DNA from: Brumimicrobium glaciale
Lineage (GTDB): Bacteria; Bacteroidota; Bacteroidia; Flavobacteriales_D; Crocinitomicaceae
Length of the DNA: 64,000 nt
Direction: 5' to 3'
NCBI RefSeq assembly: GCF_004152935.1
Contig: NZ_SETE01000001.1
Span: 558,001-622,000, forward strand
In this document: piece after piece, positions 60,470-64,000 of the stretch
Layout of the letters: the number at the start of each line of letters is the position of its first letter
Numbering within the stretch: the first letter of the stretch is position 1
Position numbers and translations under genes: made by a program
The notes under the pieces: generated by a model
Databases searched by the model: none
Told to the model about the DNA's origin: nothing
What the model saw: only the letters and a program-made list of their open reading frames with translations

Positions 60470-61469
60470 TCAAATTCTTTTGTCTTTCGATTCTTGCTCT
60501 TGCTTCAATCATAAGCGAATGTAGTTTTTGCTCTAACTCTTTTTTGGATGGTAATTCAGTCCAATATTCAGCTACCATTATACCGTCTTTTTGCATTTCT
60601 AATAATTCTATTTGCTCATTGCTTTTACCTGCACAAAGGATTAATCCAATAGGTGTGTTTTCACCTTCTTGCTTTTCGTATTTGTCGAGCCACTTCAAGT
60701 AAAGTTCTATTTGTCCTTTATGGCTAGGTTGAAATTCGCCCAATTTTAATTCAATGGCAACCAGTCGCTTTAATTTCCTGTGATAGAATAAGAGGTCTAA
60801 ATAGAAATCTTTACCATCAAGAATGATTCGTTTTTGTCTTTCTATAAATGAGAAGCCTTTTCCTAATTCTAAAATAAAATTTTCCAACTCCTTAATGATT
60901 GCACTTTCTAAATCATTTTCTAAATATCCGTCTTTTAATCCTAAGAAATCAAGGAAATATGGGTCTTTGAAAGTGTTTTGAATAGGTTCTAATTCTTGAG
61001 ATGCTTGTACATTGGCTATTTCGTTACGCTCAAAAGCTTTGCGTTCGATTTGATGAGTTAAAGTGCGTTTACTCCATTTTGATTCTATTGATTTTTCAAT
61101 ATAAAACTGTCGTGCTTCTTCAGTTTTTACGCCTAGTAATACGATAAAATGTGTCCAACTCAATTGTGTCACCAGCGGTGACACAATGTTTTGGTCCGGA
61201 AATAAATCAGCAAATTGCATCATTCTTCTCACGTTTCTCAAGGTGTAACTTCTACCAAACTTCTGTTCTAATTGTTTTGCTAAAGTGGCAATAACCTGTT
61301 CGCCATACTCTGCTCTTTCATTTTTTAAAATGTGTTCACTAATTTTTTTTCCGATGTACCAATAGGTCATGGTGAGAATGCTATTTACCTGCTGTTCGAC
61401 TTTCCTTTTTCCTTGCTCAATAATTTGTGCAAGATCTTTAAAAAGTGAATTGTCTATTTCTTTATTCAT
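60462..61469 (-). CDS. YhcG family PDDEXK nuclease (DUF1016)
   Basis: 335 residues: N-terminal DUF1016_N (about 8-155: YWYIGKKISEHIL, YTLRNVRRMMQFADLFP, LSWTHFIVLLGVK) and a C-terminal DUF1016 nuclease (about 165-330) with LDGKDFYLDLLFYHRKLKRLVAIELKLG, giving the Asp and the Glu-x-Lys of a PD-(D/E)xK site. YhcG proteins are often found near restriction-modification genes and in prophages. No R-M system is in the window. A HigBA-type module lies just upstream on the same strand. Confidence 0.88.
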   Translation of the reverse strand: MNKEIDNSLFKDLAQIIEQGKRKVEQQVNSILTMTYWYIGKKISEHILKNERAEYGEQVIATLAKQLEQKFGRSYTLRNVRRMMQFADLFPDQNIVSPLVTQLSWTHFIVLLGVKTEEARQFYIEKSIESKWSKRTLTHQIERKAFERNEIANVQASQELEPIQNTFKDPYFLDFLGLKDGYLENDLESAIIKELENFILELGKGFSFIERQKRIILDGKDFYLDLLFYHRKLKRLVAIELKLGEFQPSHKGQIELYLKWLDKYEKQEGENTPIGLILCAGKSNEQIELLEMQKDGIMVAEYWTELPSKKELEQKLHSLMIEARARIERQKNLNE

Positions 61470-61552
61470 ATGTAAAATGCTTGAATTAGATATCTAATTT
61501 TTAATTTGAAATATTTTATGTTGATATTTTGAACATATAAAAAACCAATTAT

Positions 61553-61690
61553 TCATCTACTAAATATAAGCTTTTGAATCCAAATTGGAGCATTTTTTAA
61601 ATTTAGATAAACTACTTCTCTCTCTCCACTTTTGTCGATTACCTTCTGTATTTTATTAATCTCTTCTTCTGTGACATTCTTTTCCCCAAT
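61553..61690 (-). pseudogene. Gene remnant, 45-codon open frame without start codon
   Basis: In the 61470-61738 gap a minus-strand frame runs 45 codons to TGA (61553-61555). It reads like real protein: a charged helix (VTEEEINKIQKVIDKSGERE) and VVYLNLKNAPIWIQKLIFSR, with coding-like composition, but has no start codon and a stop directly upstream (61691-61693). It may be the last fragment of a gene deleted from this accessory locus, or the frame may need a rare ATT start. Family unknown. Confidence 0.4.
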
Positions 61691-61738
61691 TTATTTTAAC
61701 TATTGGGATATAAGTCTTTTACTAAAAAAAGAAGTTAT

Positions 61739-62842
61739 TCAAAACAATTCTTCTTTAAACCTAATCTTACTTTTTAAGCTATTCAATCGTGAATCCTTAT
61801 TCAAATGATTGTGCTTCCTTTGAACTTGAACAACGACAATACTAGGGTTCTTCTTAAATTTTTTGCTCAATTTTAAAATCAATTCTTTATCAAAATCAGG
61901 GTATTTCGCTAATTCGTTTCTTTCTTTATCTGACATTAACATACGATAAGCAAATGAATCTGCTTCCTCTTCTTTTTCATAATCAGGGAGAATACTTTCA
62001 ATTCCGTCTAAGAAAAAGTCCTTTTTACCGTGGTACAAAACGTGTCCTAAAGCGTGATAAAATGTAAACCAAAAAGCATTATAATCATTCTTTAAGTCAG
62101 TCAGTTGAATAAGTGGAGTTCTGATGTTTTTAATCCATCTTGTTGCTCCATAAATTGGTGTCTTTGAAATGGAAGGCGTATAAACAATAGCTAAACCAAA
62201 CGAAGCGGATAAATCTTGTAATTCTTCTAACCAAGTTGCTGAGTGTTTGAAAGCAATATCTTGAATTTTTGAGAAACTACTACGTAATTTTTTTTTATCG
62301 AAAGTGTTTATTGTTAATTTCTCTGCTTGTAATTCTCCATAGCGCAACCAAACAGAAATTGCATGTGGTTCAGTTGTGTGTTTAAGTCCAGGTTTAAATG
62401 TCAGAGAACTATCATAGTAAATAGCTGACCATTGCAAAGGAGAAGCAACTCTAAAAAGCTTCAGTAAATTACTTGCAAGTTCGGCTTTATTTGCAGTTTT
62501 TGGAATTAATCCTAACGACTTCATTTTGGACAAAGGAAAAGAAGAAACCCATTCTTCATATTCTACTAAGTGTTCCATTTTTTCAATTTCCAATAATTCA
62601 TCTTGATAAGTGCGTTCCAAATTCAACCAAAAGCTTGCAGGAACATCTAATACATATTCTAATTTAGTTGCTGTTTCTTTTGTGATGGGTGCTTTTCCTT
62701 TTATTAACTCATTTAATTTTGGAATAGATCTACCCAATCGCTCAGCTAATTCGGCTTGCGACATTCCAATATAATCAATATGCTCTTGTATGCTTTCACC
62801 CGGACAAGAGAGTAAGGATTTCTTTAATTCTAAATCATTCAT
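61739..62842 (-). CDS. HigA-like antitoxin fused to inactivated ImmA/IrrE peptidase domain
   Basis: 367 residues. Residues 15-75 are an XRE HTH (GMSQAELAERLGRSIPKLNELIKGKAPITKETATKLEYVL) of the HigA/VapI type; residues 200-345 are an ImmA/IrrE-like metallopeptidase domain (FWFTFYHALGHVLYHGKKDFFLDG, then EKEEEADSFAYRML). The zinc-peptidase motif HExxH reads HALGH (263-267): both His remain but the catalytic Glu is Ala, checked in the nucleotides (GCT codon). So it should bind rather than cut. It follows the HigB gene by 17 bases. Confidence 0.85.
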   Translation of the reverse strand: MNDLELKKSLLSCPGESIQEHIDYIGMSQAELAERLGRSIPKLNELIKGKAPITKETATKLEYVLDVPASFWLNLERTYQDELLEIEKMEHLVEYEEWVSSFPLSKMKSLGLIPKTANKAELASNLLKLFRVASPLQWSAIYYDSSLTFKPGLKHTTEPHAISVWLRYGELQAEKLTINTFDKKKLRSSFSKIQDIAFKHSATWLEELQDLSASFGLAIVYTPSISKTPIYGATRWIKNIRTPLIQLTDLKNDYNAFWFTFYHALGHVLYHGKKDFFLDGIESILPDYEKEEEADSFAYRMLMSDKERNELAKYPDFDKELILKLSKKFKKNPSIVVVQVQRKHNHLNKDSRLNSLKSKIRFKEELF

Positions 62843-62859
62843 AATTTCTCCTTTTAAAA

Positions 62860-63192
62860 CTAGTGAGGGTCTTTTACAGATTCAATTTTGATAATTGTTA
62901 TCGCTTTTAAATCTATTCCACCATCTTCTAAAGTTGGCAAAGGATTATGGTCTATTTCAAATAAAATTCTCCAGTTTTCTTGAATATCTATTGACCAAGT
63001 TCCTTTATCTTTTCCTATATGTTGATGTAGTCGCAATACAGGATATTTTGAAATTACCTCTAAGTTTTCTGAACTTTCAAGTTGAATTAGACGTTGCTTT
63101 ATTTTCTTCGCCAAATTTCCATAAGTCTTCGCTAAACCTTTATCGGTTGTGAGCGATTTCTCCAGTTTGTTATTTCTGTAGGATAACTTCAT
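62860..63192 (-). CDS. HigB/RelE-family toxin
   Basis: 110 residues, basic. The block VISKYPVLRLHQHIGKDKGTWSIDIQENWRILFEI matches HigB toxins of the RelE fold, which cut mRNA at the ribosome. Toxin-first order with the XRE protein downstream is usual for higBA. The end (DLKAITIIKIESVKDPH) is longer than many HigB proteins, where IxxxDYH is common; here KDPH. TAGTTTTG, an exact -7 element, lies just upstream at 63203-63210 (minus strand). Confidence 0.88.
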   Translation of the reverse strand: MKLSYRNNKLEKSLTTDKGLAKTYGNLAKKIKQRLIQLESSENLEVISKYPVLRLHQHIGKDKGTWSIDIQENWRILFEIDHNPLPTLEDGGIDLKAITIIKIESVKDPH

Positions 63193-63202
63193 TGCGAATA
63201 TA

Positions 63203-63210
63203 CAAAACTA
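63203..63210 (-). promoter_or_regulatory. -7 element of the HigB-HigA module
   Basis: Minus-strand TAGTTTTG matches TAnnTTTG exactly and ends 10 bases before the toxin ATG. Confidence 0.5.
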
Positions 63211-63437
63211 TTTACTTAGTTGGTTAATCATTTTTATAATTTTTAAAATTCAGATTTGGATTTTAGGTGAATTTCATAATTAAGGTAGTGATTTTTTAGA
63301 ATAAAATGGATTAATGAGGAAACATTTCTAAAACCTAAAACAATCAATAAACCAAACCATATTTCAACAATTAGTCTCCCAAACCCTCCCAAAAACTTTA
63401 TTTCCCAACAAACCACCACTAATTCCCCTCAAATTTC

Positions 63438-63445
63438 TACTTTTG
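63438..63445 (+). promoter_or_regulatory. -7 element of yicC
   Basis: TACTTTTG matches TAnnTTTG exactly, 15 bases before the yicC ATG. Confidence 0.5.
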
Positions 63446-63460
63446 CTGAAAGATTAATCT

Positions 63461-64000
63461 ATGTTACAATCAATGACAGGTTATGGGAAGGCATTCGGGA
63501 CTTTTTTCAATAAGAAAGTTACCGTTGAAATGCGTTCTCTCAATAGCAAAGGGACAGATGTTCATTTGAAAATTCCAGGAACTTATAAAGCTTACGAGTT
63601 GCCGATTCGCAAGATGATTGGTAATGCACTTGAACGCGGAAAAGTGGAGTGTTTGATTACCGAAGAAAGTATCGAAGGAAAAGCAAAAGTGAGTATCAAC
63701 AAAGATTTGGCTGTTGCTTATTACAATGAAATGAAAGCTTTGGCGGATGAAGTAGGAGAGGAACCAAAAGGTTTTTTGACTTCGATTATGCGATTGCCTG
63801 AAGTTTTGCAAGCTCAAGAATCTGAGGTTTCTGATGAAGAATGGAACGAAGTACAAGCTTTGATTGAAGAAGCATTGAAAAACATCACTCAATTTAGAGA
63901 AGAAGAAGGTCAGTCCTTAATTGCTGATTTCACTTCGTCGATCGATGAGATTGATAGATTGTTGCAAGAAGTTCCTAATTATGAGCAAGTACGAATTGAT
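63461..64000 (+). CDS. YicC family endoribonuclease (3' end outside window)
   Basis: The first 180 residues are inside. The start MLQSMTGYGKA is the family hallmark, followed by VTVEMRSLNSKGTDVHLKIP and RGKVECLI. YicC/YloC proteins are stress-linked endoribonucleases. The family is usually about 290 residues, so roughly 110 are missing; gmk often follows in Bacteroidota but cannot be seen. Confidence 0.93.
   Translation, partial: MLQSMTGYGKAFGTFFNKKVTVEMRSLNSKGTDVHLKIPGTYKAYELPIRKMIGNALERGKVECLITEESIEGKAKVSINKDLAVAYYNEMKALADEVGEEPKGFLTSIMRLPEVLQAQESEVSDEEWNEVQALIEEALKNITQFREEEGQSLIADFTSSIDEIDRLLQEVPNYEQVRID

Noticed and set aside
63470-63892. 140-codon antisense frame opposite yicC
   Set aside because: The + strand frame begins MLQSMTGYGKA, the YicC hallmark; the antisense product is Phe/His-rich and has no family.

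Overview
The window is AT-rich DNA from a member of the Bacteroidota, most likely a Flavobacteriales/Crocinitomicaceae-like bacterium. The support is: a gldA gliding-motility ABC gene, a type IX secretion C-terminal sorting domain (42349-43836), many short lipoprotein signal peptides, the compact hisGDCBHAF-IE operon, a RAYT transposase with a REP-like palindrome, and repeated matches to the Bacteroidota -7 promoter element TAnnTTTG. No rRNA, tRNA or CRISPR array was found. The genus is an inference; no search was possible.

Region by region. 1-7025: a complete histidine operon on the minus strand (only the last few codons of hisIE are outside), preceded by a classic attenuator with an 18-residue leader peptide carrying five His codons and a terminator hairpin. 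7140-11007: a RAYT transposase with a long palindrome, a degenerate tandem repeat, a MATE exporter whose start codon seems to have become ATT, and a Kef-type antiporter. 11224-20119: gldA, a DUF1573 protein with a tiny secreted-peptide frame behind it, def plus a TPR lipoprotein, a patatin/Omp85 outer-membrane phospholipase, a TRIC-type channel, and an RlmL-like rRNA methyltransferase with a 385-residue charged repetitive tail. 20707-32946: an adenylyltransferase-like protein of uncertain function, a MauG/MbnH-type di-heme peroxidase beside an MbnP-type copper protein, a lone AddA/RecB-like helicase-nuclease, TerC, an SGNH hydrolase, a degenerate Rieske-like lipoprotein, a glycosyltransferase, trmB and an alkyltransferase-like protein. 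33458-43836: an epimerase, two ion/anion transporters, an ABC pair, a fungal-type cytosine deaminase, an SDR, an amidase and a T9SS cargo protein. 43924-54066: redox and stress genes (SDR, katG, DJ-1/PfpI, quinone-type reductase with a TetR repressor and its operator) and a secreted LRR protein.

54265-59827 is the most interesting block: a seven-gene, translationally coupled minus-strand operon for a lipid-polyketide: PPTase, ACP, KAS, FabZ-like dehydratase, type III polyketide synthase, SAM methyltransferase and FAD oxidoreductase. It carries its own carrier protein, activating enzyme and chain-building enzymes beside the type III PKS, so it could build and tailor a dedicated acyl starter into an alkyl-pyrone/resorcinol/quinone-like product. 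59927-63192 looks like accessory or defence DNA: a membrane protein, a YhcG-type PDDEXK nuclease, a gene remnant, and a HigB toxin with an XRE antitoxin fused to an ImmA/IrrE domain whose HExxH motif has become HAxxH. The window ends in yicC.

Most gene-free stretches hold nested inverted repeats (13118-13312, 20442-20507, 20569-20701, 24381-24532, 51959-52127), several of which share sequence with one another, and one holds a decayed copy of the 3' end of the DJ-1 gene (47745-47870).
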